Shown: positions 1 to 5,364 of the stretch, in pieces
How positions within the stretch are numbered: the first letter of the stretch is position 1
Layout: each line of letters opens with the position of its first letter
Assembly: GCA_945872375.1 (NCBI GenBank)
Contig: CAMBYR010000062.1
Coordinates: 1 to 9,669 of the forward strand
Source: an uncultured Blautia sp.
Lineage (GTDB): Bacteria; Bacillota; Clostridia; Lachnospirales; Lachnospiraceae
Length of the DNA stretch: 9,669 nucleotides
Direction: 5' to 3'
Position numbers and translations under genes: made by a program
The notes under the pieces: model-generated
What the model was told of the DNA's origin: nothing
The model's input: only the letters and a program-made list of their open reading frames with translations
Databases searched by the model: none

Positions 1-84
1 TTTATTGGAAAACATTTTAGCACACTTTTTTCGTTCTGTCCACACTCATTAAACATGATTTCACATGACCGCGAATAACAAGAA
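1..84. other. Left-edge non-coding stretch, nothing recognised
   Basis: AT-rich sequence before the hairpins. I see no open reading frame with a ribosome binding site, no RNA gene and no convincing promoter. It may be part of the intergenic region of a gene outside the window. Confidence 0.4.
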
Positions 85-107
85 AGAATCCTGCTTCGCA
101 GGATTCT
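85..107. repeat. Perfect 10-bp hairpin palindrome
   Basis: Bases 85-94 are the exact reverse complement of 98-107, with a 3-base loop. Read on the minus strand, the hairpin lies just beyond the main terminator of the protease gene and is followed by a moderately U-rich run. It could be a backup terminator or a separate palindromic element. On the plus strand no T-run follows, so it is not a good plus-strand terminator. Confidence 0.5.
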
Positions 108-125
108 CCGCCGCAATGTGATATG

Positions 126-155
126 AAAAAACAGCACCCTCTTTCAAGGGTGCTG
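126..155 (-). terminator. Rho-independent terminator of the protease gene
   Basis: A perfect 9-bp stem (132-140 with 147-155) encloses a 6-base loop. On the minus strand it is followed directly by six U residues (126-131). It begins 14 bases after the stop codon of the minus-strand metalloprotease gene, as expected for its intrinsic terminator. Confidence 0.9.
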
Positions 156-168
156 CGAAAAACTCTGA

Positions 169-1113
169 TTATGCCCAAACCGGTGCGTACAGCTTCTGGA
201 TCAGAGAGATCTGTGCTGTCGTTACCTTGTTCAGTGCTGCCACAATTGCCTGATATGTAGATGGACGGGAACTCTGAAGAGTACCTGCATCCAGGATGGA
301 ATCCTTGAAGGATTCTGCAAAATATTCGGAGCTGTTCTGTGTTACATATACTTTGTTTACACCTGTATATTTTGCCTTTTCAGATGCGTAAACCGATTTG
401 AAGGATGCACTGGTATCTGCATTTCCTGCAATGAATGCCAGGAAGTGTCCAAGTTCATGATAGATGGTATTATCTGCAGCTTTCAGTGTAATGCTTCTTG
501 TCTTTGCATCAAAATATCCGGAGTAGGAAACGCTGGAGTCCACATATACCTTAAATCCAAGAGTCTTGAATGCGTTGAGCACTCTTGTATCAGCCTTTGG
601 TGCAATGCTGGCAACGTCTGCTTCATATTTTCCCTGTTTTGCCGGGGTAGGAGTCGGTGTCGGAAGCGGGGTTTTTGTGGTTGTTACTTTTGTTGTCACA
701 GTTGTATAACGGGTTCTGATCTTGGAATTCTTTTTATATTTATCAACACGTTTCGTTGTGACTGTTGTTTTTTTCGTAATTGTAGCTGTTGCTGATGTCG
801 CTGTTCTTGTACTTGTTTTCTGTACTGTCGCACGTTTTACACTCTGCGTTTTTTTGGCAGCCTTTGTCATTTTATATTTGGTGGTAGAACTCTTTGTGTT
901 GGTCGTGGTCGTTACCTTCGGTTTGGCTGCAAGAGGCGTTTCCTCCTCTTCCACGGATACTTCCATAATCGGATCCGTGTAAACCGGGAGCTCCGGAATA
1001 CTTTCCGGTCCCTGCAGCAGAGCTGTGCTTCCAACGATCACTGCAAGAGCAATGGCTGCACAACCACCAATCACCTTTTTGTTTCTGAATAAATCCGCAA
1101 TTTTCTTTCTCAT
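169..1113 (-). CDS. Membrane-anchored ATLF/PPEP-like zinc metalloprotease
   Basis: A 314-residue surface protein. Residues 1-13 are basic and 14-35 form one hydrophobic segment without a clear signal peptidase site, so a signal anchor is likely. Residues about 65-165 are a low-complexity Thr/Lys-rich spacer ending in a short TP repeat. The C-terminal part (about 170-314) carries HELGH at 219-223, then Y256 and E263 in SSEYFAESF. This matches the anthrax lethal factor catalytic set (two His, Tyr, and Glu seven residues after the Tyr). The 44-residue spacing from the first His to the Glu is closer to C. difficile Pro-Pro endopeptidase PPEP-1 (43) than to lethal factor (49). Predicted ligands are H219, H223 and E263, with E220 as general base. 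The substrate is unknown; release of surface adhesins is inferred from PPEP-1. The ATG follows an AAAGGA site by 10 bases. The long leader holds a c-di-GMP riboswitch. Confidence 0.85.
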   Translation of the reverse strand: MRKKIADLFRNKKVIGGCAAIALAVIVGSTALLQGPESIPELPVYTDPIMEVSVEEEETPLAAKPKVTTTTNTKSSTTKYKMTKAAKKTQSVKRATVQKTSTRTATSATATITKKTTVTTKRVDKYKKNSKIRTRYTTVTTKVTTTKTPLPTPTPTPAKQGKYEADVASIAPKADTRVLNAFKTLGFKVYVDSSVSYSGYFDAKTRSITLKAADNTIYHELGHFLAFIAGNADTSASFKSVYASEKAKYTGVNKVYVTQNSSEYFAESFKDSILDAGTLQSSRPSTYQAIVAALNKVTTAQISLIQKLYAPVWA

Positions 1114-1163
1114 ACTTTACACATCCTTTCTGATAATTGAACGTTTCTGAAGAAAAATAAAAT

Positions 1164-1191
1164 AAAAAAACCGTTTATAAAATATAAACGG
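1164..1191 (-). terminator. Riboswitch-controlled leader terminator
   Basis: A perfect 9-bp stem (1171-1179 with 1183-1191) with a 3-base loop is followed on the minus strand by seven U residues (1164-1170) and a further U-rich run. It lies between the c-di-GMP aptamer and the protease start codon, about 50 bases before the ATG. That is the place expected for an expression-platform terminator. Confidence 0.88.
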
Positions 1192-1267
1192 CTGCCACAC
1201 GAGAAGACACTTTCCCCTTCTTTTCTTTCAGAATACGTCACTAAATCGAAATTTAATGCGGCAACCG
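1189..1267 (-). promoter_or_regulatory. Candidate antiterminator helix of the riboswitch
   Basis: In the transcript (minus strand) the segment from 1267 to 1258 can form ten continuous base pairs, including two G-U pairs, with the segment from 1198 to 1189. The first segment contains the 3' strand of aptamer helix P1. The second contains the first three bases of the transcript's terminator stem. The helix therefore cannot coexist with either P1 or the full terminator, which is the geometry of an antiterminator. It predicts that ligand binding favours termination. This was worked out by eye, not from an energy calculation. Confidence 0.6.
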
Positions 1268-1335
1268 GCTGTCATAGTTATAGAACCTTAGACCCTTGGC
1301 TTTGCGCCCCTGCCTTTCGACAGGTTTGCCCTTTT
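1258..1335 (-). ncRNA. Cyclic di-GMP-I (GEMM-I) riboswitch aptamer
   Basis: On the minus strand the sequence carries the GEMM-I landmarks in order. These are GGGCAAACC at the 5' side of P1, a P2 hairpin capped by a GAAA tetraloop (1309-1324, loop 1315-1318), the GCAAAGCC joining segment (1298-1305), a CUAAG (1287-1291) and UAUGA (1272-1276) pair resembling the tetraloop receptor, and GGUUGCCG closing P1 (P1: 1326-1330 with 1260-1264). The family binds c-di-GMP at the P1/P2/P3 junction. The leader terminator and an alternative pairing downstream predict an OFF switch for the metalloprotease gene, as in C. difficile PPEP-1. Confidence 0.93.
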
Positions 1336-1349
1336 TAGTTTACACATAT

Positions 1350-1379
1350 AATATACGCCATTCTCCCATAAAATGTCAA
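1350..1379 (-). promoter_or_regulatory. SigA-type promoter of riboswitch and protease
   Basis: On the minus strand a perfect TTGACA (1379-1374) is followed after 18 bases by TATATT (1355-1350). Transcription would start near 1343, a few bases before the aptamer. Constitutive initiation followed by riboswitch attenuation is the expected logic. Confidence 0.75.
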
Positions 1380-1505
1380 TTGCTTTTTCATTTTTTTACA
1401 AAAATATTAACCGAAATTTTATCTCTGTTTTCGTATTTTTTCGTAAAAGTCTTCCAACAGAACCTGAAGAATTATGACATTTTGTTTTCTTTTTTCGCAG
1501 AAATC
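1380..1505. other. AT-rich divergent intergenic core, no gene seen
   Basis: This stretch is very rich in T on the plus strand and separates the protease promoter from the pilus-operon promoter. The short reading frames crossing it lack ribosome binding sites and resemble nothing I know. It contains TTTTCGTAAAA (1438-1448), whose exact reverse complement sits at 1538-1548 in the pilus-operon leader. Confidence 0.5.
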
Positions 1506-1514
1506 TGATATACT
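1506..1514 (+). promoter_or_regulatory. Extended -10 promoter of the pilus operon
   Basis: TGA followed by TATACT (1509-1514) forms an extended -10 element about 57 bases before the first start codon, preceded by a T-rich run. No good -35 hexamer is seen at 17 bases, which an extended -10 can compensate for. The leader would be about 50 nt, too short to hold an aptamer like the one on the other strand. Confidence 0.55.
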
Positions 1515-1570
1515 GTATGTCATAAATCGTTAAAGAATTTTACGAAAATACCCGCGAAAGGAGCGGAATT

Positions 1571-2491
1571 ATGAAAAATACCCTTTGGGTCCGTTTCCTT
1601 TTCCTTTTTTTACTCTGTCCGATCCTGCTCTCCGGCTGTAATTCCTCAAAAAGTTCTTCAGCCGACGAGCCTCCCGTGTATTCTCCCCTGAAAGTTCTGG
1701 AGCCGGAAGCACCGGGAAAAGAAACGATCGGAAATCCGCCGGTTGTTCTGGATCTTTCAAATAAGGGGCAGGGCTATCTGACAGCTCAGGTACAGGATTC
1801 TGACTCCCGCATCCATATTCAGATGACCGGTCCCGACGGAGTCCTTTATTCCTATTTTATAGATGCAGGAGATTACGCAGTGATTCCATTTACCAGCGGA
1901 AACGGTATCTACCAGATTCTCTGTTATCAGCAGCTTTCCAACGACAGATATGCGGCCCTTTACAGCGAATCTCTGGAAATCACCCTGGACAATCCGTTTC
2001 TCCCGTTTCTCTATCCAAATCAGTACGTAAATTTCTCCCCGGAATCCCAGGCCTGCCTTCTGGCTCAGTCCATGCTTCCGGATGACGCGGAGGATGTGGA
2101 AGGACTGGAAGCCGTTTTCGATTATGTGATTTCTCAAATCACTTACGACGAGGAAAAGGCACAGAACGTGGAAGCCGGCTATCTGCCGGATATTGACGAA
2201 ACACTGACAACCGGCAAAGGCATCTGCTTTGATTACGCCGCTCTTATGACAGCCATGCTCAGGGCAAGAGACATTCCCTGCAAGCTTCAGATCGGCTACA
2301 CCGGAGATATCAAGCATGCCTGGATCGATGTCTATATCCGGTCAAAGGGCTGGGTAAACCAGGCCATTGTCTTTGACGGAGAGACCTGGACACGCATGGA
2401 TCCAACCTTTGAATCCGGTGCTGATGATTCAGAAACGATCCGGGAATATATCGGAGACGGCAGCAATTATACTGTTCAGTTCACCCGATGA
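1571..2491 (+). CDS. Transglutaminase-like domain lipoprotein
   Basis: A 306-residue predicted lipoprotein. Residues 1-22 are a signal peptide ending in the lipobox LSGC, with C23 as lipidated residue, so it should sit on the outer face of the membrane. After a Ser-rich spacer, residues about 55-140 look beta-rich. Residues about 160-300 carry a transglutaminase-like core with the triad C219 (GKGICFDYA), H249 (HAWIDVY) and D277 (RMDPTF). Such domains act as transglutaminases, proteases or peptide N-glycanase-like enzymes, so the reaction cannot be fixed from sequence. It is the first gene of the type IV pilus operon, 21 bases before pilC, which suggests a role in pilus assembly, wall passage or cross-linking (inference). 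AAAGGAG lies 7 bases before the ATG. Confidence 0.85.
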   Translation: MKNTLWVRFLFLFLLCPILLSGCNSSKSSSADEPPVYSPLKVLEPEAPGKETIGNPPVVLDLSNKGQGYLTAQVQDSDSRIHIQMTGPDGVLYSYFIDAGDYAVIPFTSGNGIYQILCYQQLSNDRYAALYSESLEITLDNPFLPFLYPNQYVNFSPESQACLLAQSMLPDDAEDVEGLEAVFDYVISQITYDEEKAQNVEAGYLPDIDETLTTGKGICFDYAALMTAMLRARDIPCKLQIGYTGDIKHAWIDVYIRSKGWVNQAIVFDGETWTRMDPTFESGADDSETIREYIGDGSNYTVQFTR

Positions 2492-2512
2492 TCTCACTGA
2501 AAGGAGTTTTAC

Positions 2513-3556
2513 ATGAAACAGGCTCTTACCAATCAGGAGCTGTTCCATTTTTGCGAACAGTTTTCCATACTTCTTCCTTCCGGCATATCTGCAGCGGAAG
2601 GACTGCAGATTCTCTGTGATGACAGTAAAGATCCGCAGAGCAGAACGTTTTTCGAAGCATTGCTCCATGCGCAGGAGGAAACCGGTTCCTTTTCTCAGGC
2701 ACTTTCTGATTCCGGTTTTTTTCCCGCCTCCATGACTGCCTATGTAAAAGCCGGCGAGGAAACCGGCTGTCTGGATGAGGTCATGAAAATTCTTGCAGAA
2801 CACTATTCTCAGGAAATCGAAATCACCTCCGGCATCCGGAACGCCGTTACCTATCCTTTGCTGATGCTCGGCATGATGGGCGCAGTGATCATCATCCTTC
2901 TGGTAAAGGTTCTTCCCGTTTTTCAGCAGGTTTTCCGCCAGATGGGCCTTGAAATGAACGGGCTTTCTTCCGGCCTTCTTTCCATCGGTTCCGTGATCAG
3001 CCGTTATTCTGCTGTTTTGCTGAGCCTATTGCTTGTCCTGATACTGGCTGCCGTTTTTCTTGGCTGTACCTCCCGCGGGCGGGAACTCCTCGGAAACCTG
3101 GTTTCACATCTGCCCATTGTCCGCCAGGTGCCCTCCGCCATTGATTATGGACGCTTTACCCAGGCAGTTTCCATGGGCCTTCGAAGCGGCATTGACCCTG
3201 ATGAAAGCCTGAATCTGGCCCGGCAGCTCGTCTCACGTCCGGAAATCCTGGAACGTATTGAAAAAGCACAGGCTCTCCTGGCCGATGGCGCCCTGTTTGC
3301 CGACGCGCTGAAGGAATCCGGTCTTTTTCAGGGAATGGATGCCCGGCTTATTTCTGTCGGTTATCAATCCGGTTCCATGGATGATGTCATGAACCGTCTT
3401 TCAGGGAAATATCAGAAAGAGGCACGGGAAATCATTCAGCAGACAGTTTCCATTGTGGAGCCTACCATTGTGATCCTTCTGTCCATTGTTGTAGGTCTTG
3501 TGCTTCTGTCCGTGATGATGCCCCTTCTTGGTATTCTTTCCGACATGATGATGTGA
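2513..3556 (+). CDS. pilC: Type IV pilus inner-membrane platform protein PilC (GspF family)
   Basis: A 347-residue protein with two tandem T2SF domains (about 10-130 and 210-335). Each carries the family pattern of a Gly/Ser turn followed by an acidic stretch: GEETGCLDEVM at 81-91 and VGYQSGSMDDVM at 282-293. Hydrophobic segments lie near 114-137, 165-185 and 315-340, and the last follows the typical EP of this family. PilC sits in the cytoplasmic membrane, couples the pilus ATPases to pilin subunits and is needed for assembly. It is shorter than typical PilC proteins (about 400 residues), mostly at the N-terminus. AAGGAG lies 6 bases before the ATG. Neighbouring prepilin and pilT genes place it in a pilus rather than a secretion system. 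Confidence 0.9.
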   Translation: MKQALTNQELFHFCEQFSILLPSGISAAEGLQILCDDSKDPQSRTFFEALLHAQEETGSFSQALSDSGFFPASMTAYVKAGEETGCLDEVMKILAEHYSQEIEITSGIRNAVTYPLLMLGMMGAVIIILLVKVLPVFQQVFRQMGLEMNGLSSGLLSIGSVISRYSAVLLSLLLVLILAAVFLGCTSRGRELLGNLVSHLPIVRQVPSAIDYGRFTQAVSMGLRSGIDPDESLNLARQLVSRPEILERIEKAQALLADGALFADALKESGLFQGMDARLISVGYQSGSMDDVMNRLSGKYQKEAREIIQQTVSIVEPTIVILLSIVVGLVLLSVMMPLLGILSDMMM

Positions 3557-3567
3557 GGTGACATAGT

Positions 3568-3924
3568 ATGACGGATACGATTTTTGAACCCCGAAGGAAA
3601 CGATTTTTTCGTATCGTCCGCCTGCTGCTTCCCGCCGCAGTTCCGGTACTTCTGTGTGTCGTTTTTCTGGCTGCTGTTTCCACAGCCTCCAGAAGCACCC
3701 TTGCTCAGGAACAGAAAAATCTGGAAAATGCCCTGAAAAACGGTGCAGTTCAAACCTATGCACTTACGGGAAGCTATCCGGAAAGCCTTTCGGTTCTTCT
3801 GGAAAGCTACCATATTACCTACGATGCAGAAAAATTCGTTGTGGAATATATCCCAAACGGACCTAATTTATTTCCCATGATTTCCGTACTTCCCATGACT
3901 GGTCAAAAAGGAGACAGCATATGA
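3568..3924 (+). CDS. Small one-helix protein of the pilus operon, pilin-like C-terminus
   Basis: I do not recognise a named family for this 118-residue protein. Residues 1-18 are strongly basic, 19-40 form one membrane helix, and about 43-60 look helical and polar. The soluble part contains a YALTGSYPESL stretch (64-74) and ends in a short beta-like region around 88-110. A helix followed by YP-x-SL resembles the start of the globular part of pseudopilins of the GspG type, but no prepilin cleavage site (Gly plus Glu at +5) is present. It lies 11 bases after pilC and overlaps the next gene by 4 bases, so its product is very likely a membrane partner in pilus assembly. The ribosome binding site is a modest AGGTG. 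Confidence 0.65.
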   Translation: MTDTIFEPRRKRFFRIVRLLLPAAVPVLLCVVFLAAVSTASRSTLAQEQKNLENALKNGAVQTYALTGSYPESLSVLLESYHITYDAEKFVVEYIPNGPNLFPMISVLPMTGQKGDSI

Positions 3925-4412
3925 GCAGACATTTTTCTCCCCGAAAGCATTCAGCGGACTCTCTGTTTTCCATCCTTTTGTTCGGACTGTACGTACTTTT
4001 TCTTCTTTTGATGCTGTTGTTTTCCGCAAATGCATATCAGAAATCAGTACAGGAAAGCAGTGACAGCAGAAACCTCTATACAGCCATGTCCTATATCACT
4101 GTAAAGATCCGGCAGCATGACAATGGTCAGGATGTATCTCTGTGCACCATCGATGATATCCCTGCACTCTGTCTGACCGATCTCATTGATGACCGGACTT
4201 ATCAGACTTATATTTATCTGTATGATGGAGAATTAAAAGAACTTTTTACAGAAAAAGGCAGCCAGGCTTCCCCGGAAATGGGTGCTTCCATTGCTGCCCT
4301 CCATTCTTTTCAGATAGAAGAGACTCCTGATGGATATTATCAATTCATCCTGGAAGATGCCGGTGGAAAAAAGGAGTTTTTTGTGATTCATCCCGGAGTC
4401 CCTGAGAACTGA
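3921..4412 (+). CDS. One-helix membrane protein of the pilus operon, DUF4860-like
   Basis: A 163-residue protein with a basic N-terminus, one membrane helix at about 15-36 and an extracytoplasmic domain that looks mostly beta (TYQTYIYLYDGELKELF at 93-109, YYQFILEDAGGKKEFFVI at 139-156). From memory it resembles the uncharacterised DUF4860 family of clostridial pilus operons; this needs a profile search. There is no class III prepilin cleavage motif. The overall plan, one N-terminal helix plus a small beta domain, resembles a minor pilin or an assembly partner such as PilO or PilN, but I cannot choose between these. The start overlaps the upstream stop codon (ATGA), with AAAAGGAG 7 bases before it. 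Confidence 0.65.
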   Translation: MSRHFSPRKHSADSLFSILLFGLYVLFLLLMLLFSANAYQKSVQESSDSRNLYTAMSYITVKIRQHDNGQDVSLCTIDDIPALCLTDLIDDRTYQTYIYLYDGELKELFTEKGSQASPEMGASIAALHSFQIEETPDGYYQFILEDAGGKKEFFVIHPGVPEN

Positions 4413-4423
4413 AGGAGATCAAT

Positions 4424-4873
4424 ATGAAAAAAATTACCACTCATTCAAAATCCGGTTTGTTTCTTATGGAAATGATCTTTTCGCTTCTGATCCTTTCTTT
4501 GGCAGCGGCCGCCTGTATCCGCATTTTTGCTGCCGCAGACCGCGTCCAAAGGGAGGCCCGGGAATGGAATCATATCCAGGAGCTTACCACAACTGCAGGA
4601 GAGATTCTGGAGGGCAGCGACGGGAAACCGGACACCTTTCTGGAACTTATGGAGGGCGGAACGCAAAAGGAGAATACCCTTACCTACCTGTACGATCGTG
4701 CATGGACTCCATGCTCCCCGGGTCAGGAATCTTACACACTAACCGTTTCTTTTTCCGGAGATTCCCGGATCAAAGAGGCTTCTCTTGTATTTCTGAAGGG
4801 CGAACAGCAGGAGCTTTATTCCATCACCCTCTGCTTTCCCCGTATGAATAACGGAAAGGAGGTTTCTTCATGA
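4424..4873 (+). CDS. Type IV prepilin-like minor pilin
   Basis: A 149-residue prepilin. A basic 11-residue leader ends in K-S-G11. The mature sequence would start at L12 and has Glu at position +5 (E16), then an uninterrupted hydrophobic helix to about residue 38. This is the class III signal cut and N-methylated by a prepilin peptidase (PilD), which is not encoded in the window. The soluble part is about 110 residues, and the helix continues as an amphipathic segment rich in Arg and Glu (40-65). Size and context suggest a minor pilin of the PilV/GspI kind rather than the main subunit, but this is inference. AAGGAG lies 6 bases before the ATG. The gene overlaps the next by 4 bases. Confidence 0.8.
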   Translation: MKKITTHSKSGLFLMEMIFSLLILSLAAAACIRIFAAADRVQREAREWNHIQELTTTAGEILEGSDGKPDTFLELMEGGTQKENTLTYLYDRAWTPCSPGQESYTLTVSFSGDSRIKEASLVFLKGEQQELYSITLCFPRMNNGKEVSS

Positions 4874-5364
4874 ACCAGGAAAAACAAGGTTCTCTGGTAA
4901 CCCTGGGAATCACCTCCCTTTTTTTGATTTTTGCGGTACTCTGCCTTGTGATCCTTTCTCTTCTGACTCTTGGAACCTCCCAGGCAGACCTGCAGATGAG
5001 CCGACAGTCCATGGAAAGTACGGCTGCATATTATGACGCCTGTCGGGAAGCTTCTCTTCAATATTTAAAGCTGGAAGAAGAACTGCAGGAATTTTCCGGA
5101 ACCACACACAGTACCCGGGAGCTTTTAGAAGCTGCCGACTCCCTGAATCTTGACGGCGTGTCTGCTGATTTCCGGACAGGTCATCTGATTCTGGAATTAC
5201 CGTTTTCTGAAAATCAGTCTCTGCTTGCAGAGCTTAGCCCGAATATTGCCGATCCCGGACAGGAACTGCATCTGGAAATCCTTTCCTGGCAGACAATTTC
5301 CACCGGAACCTGGAATCCGGACACCAAACAACCTGTTCTTAATGCAAAGGAGAATACACCATGA
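4870..5364 (+). CDS. PilX-like one-helix protein of the pilus operon
   Basis: A 164-residue protein with a short N-terminus (MNQEKQG), one hydrophobic helix at 8-35 and an extracytoplasmic part that starts as a polar helix (about 38-75) and ends in a small beta-rich region. The arrangement is like the PilX/GspK minor pilin N-terminus, with a Gly just before the helix. The Glu at +5 expected for pilin assembly is absent (L12 there), a feature shared by GspK-type pseudopilins. It overlaps the genes on both sides by 4 bases, so translation is probably coupled. The ribosome binding site AAAGGAGG is the strongest in the operon. Assignment as a tip or minor pilin is inference. Confidence 0.65.
   Translation: MNQEKQGSLVTLGITSLFLIFAVLCLVILSLLTLGTSQADLQMSRQSMESTAAYYDACREASLQYLKLEEELQEFSGTTHSTRELLEAADSLNLDGVSADFRTGHLILELPFSENQSLLAELSPNIADPGQELHLEILSWQTISTGTWNPDTKQPVLNAKENTP

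Noticed and set aside
120..165. Plus-strand terminator for a gene left of the window
   Set aside because: The stem is followed by A residues on the plus strand; the U-run is on the minus-strand side, so it serves the protease gene.
445..982. Plus-strand open reading frames across the protease gene
   Set aside because: They are antisense to a gene with clear catalytic motifs, rich in Cys, Val and Phe from the reversed Thr/Lys-rich codons, and lack ribosome binding sites.
1296..1508. 70-residue plus-strand reading frame in the divergent intergenic region
   Set aside because: It crosses the riboswitch aptamer, the protease promoter and T-rich sequence, has no ribosome binding site and reads as low-complexity Phe/Leu.
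1521..1571. A second c-di-GMP riboswitch before the pilus operon
   Set aside because: The leader after the predicted start is only about 50 nt and lacks GEMM-I or c-di-GMP-II landmarks. Regulation of pili by c-di-GMP, if any, is not through a riboswitch here.
1757..2317. 186-residue minus-strand reading frame inside the lipoprotein gene
   Set aside because: It is antisense to a gene with a lipobox and intact catalytic triad, and its translation shows no recognisable motif.
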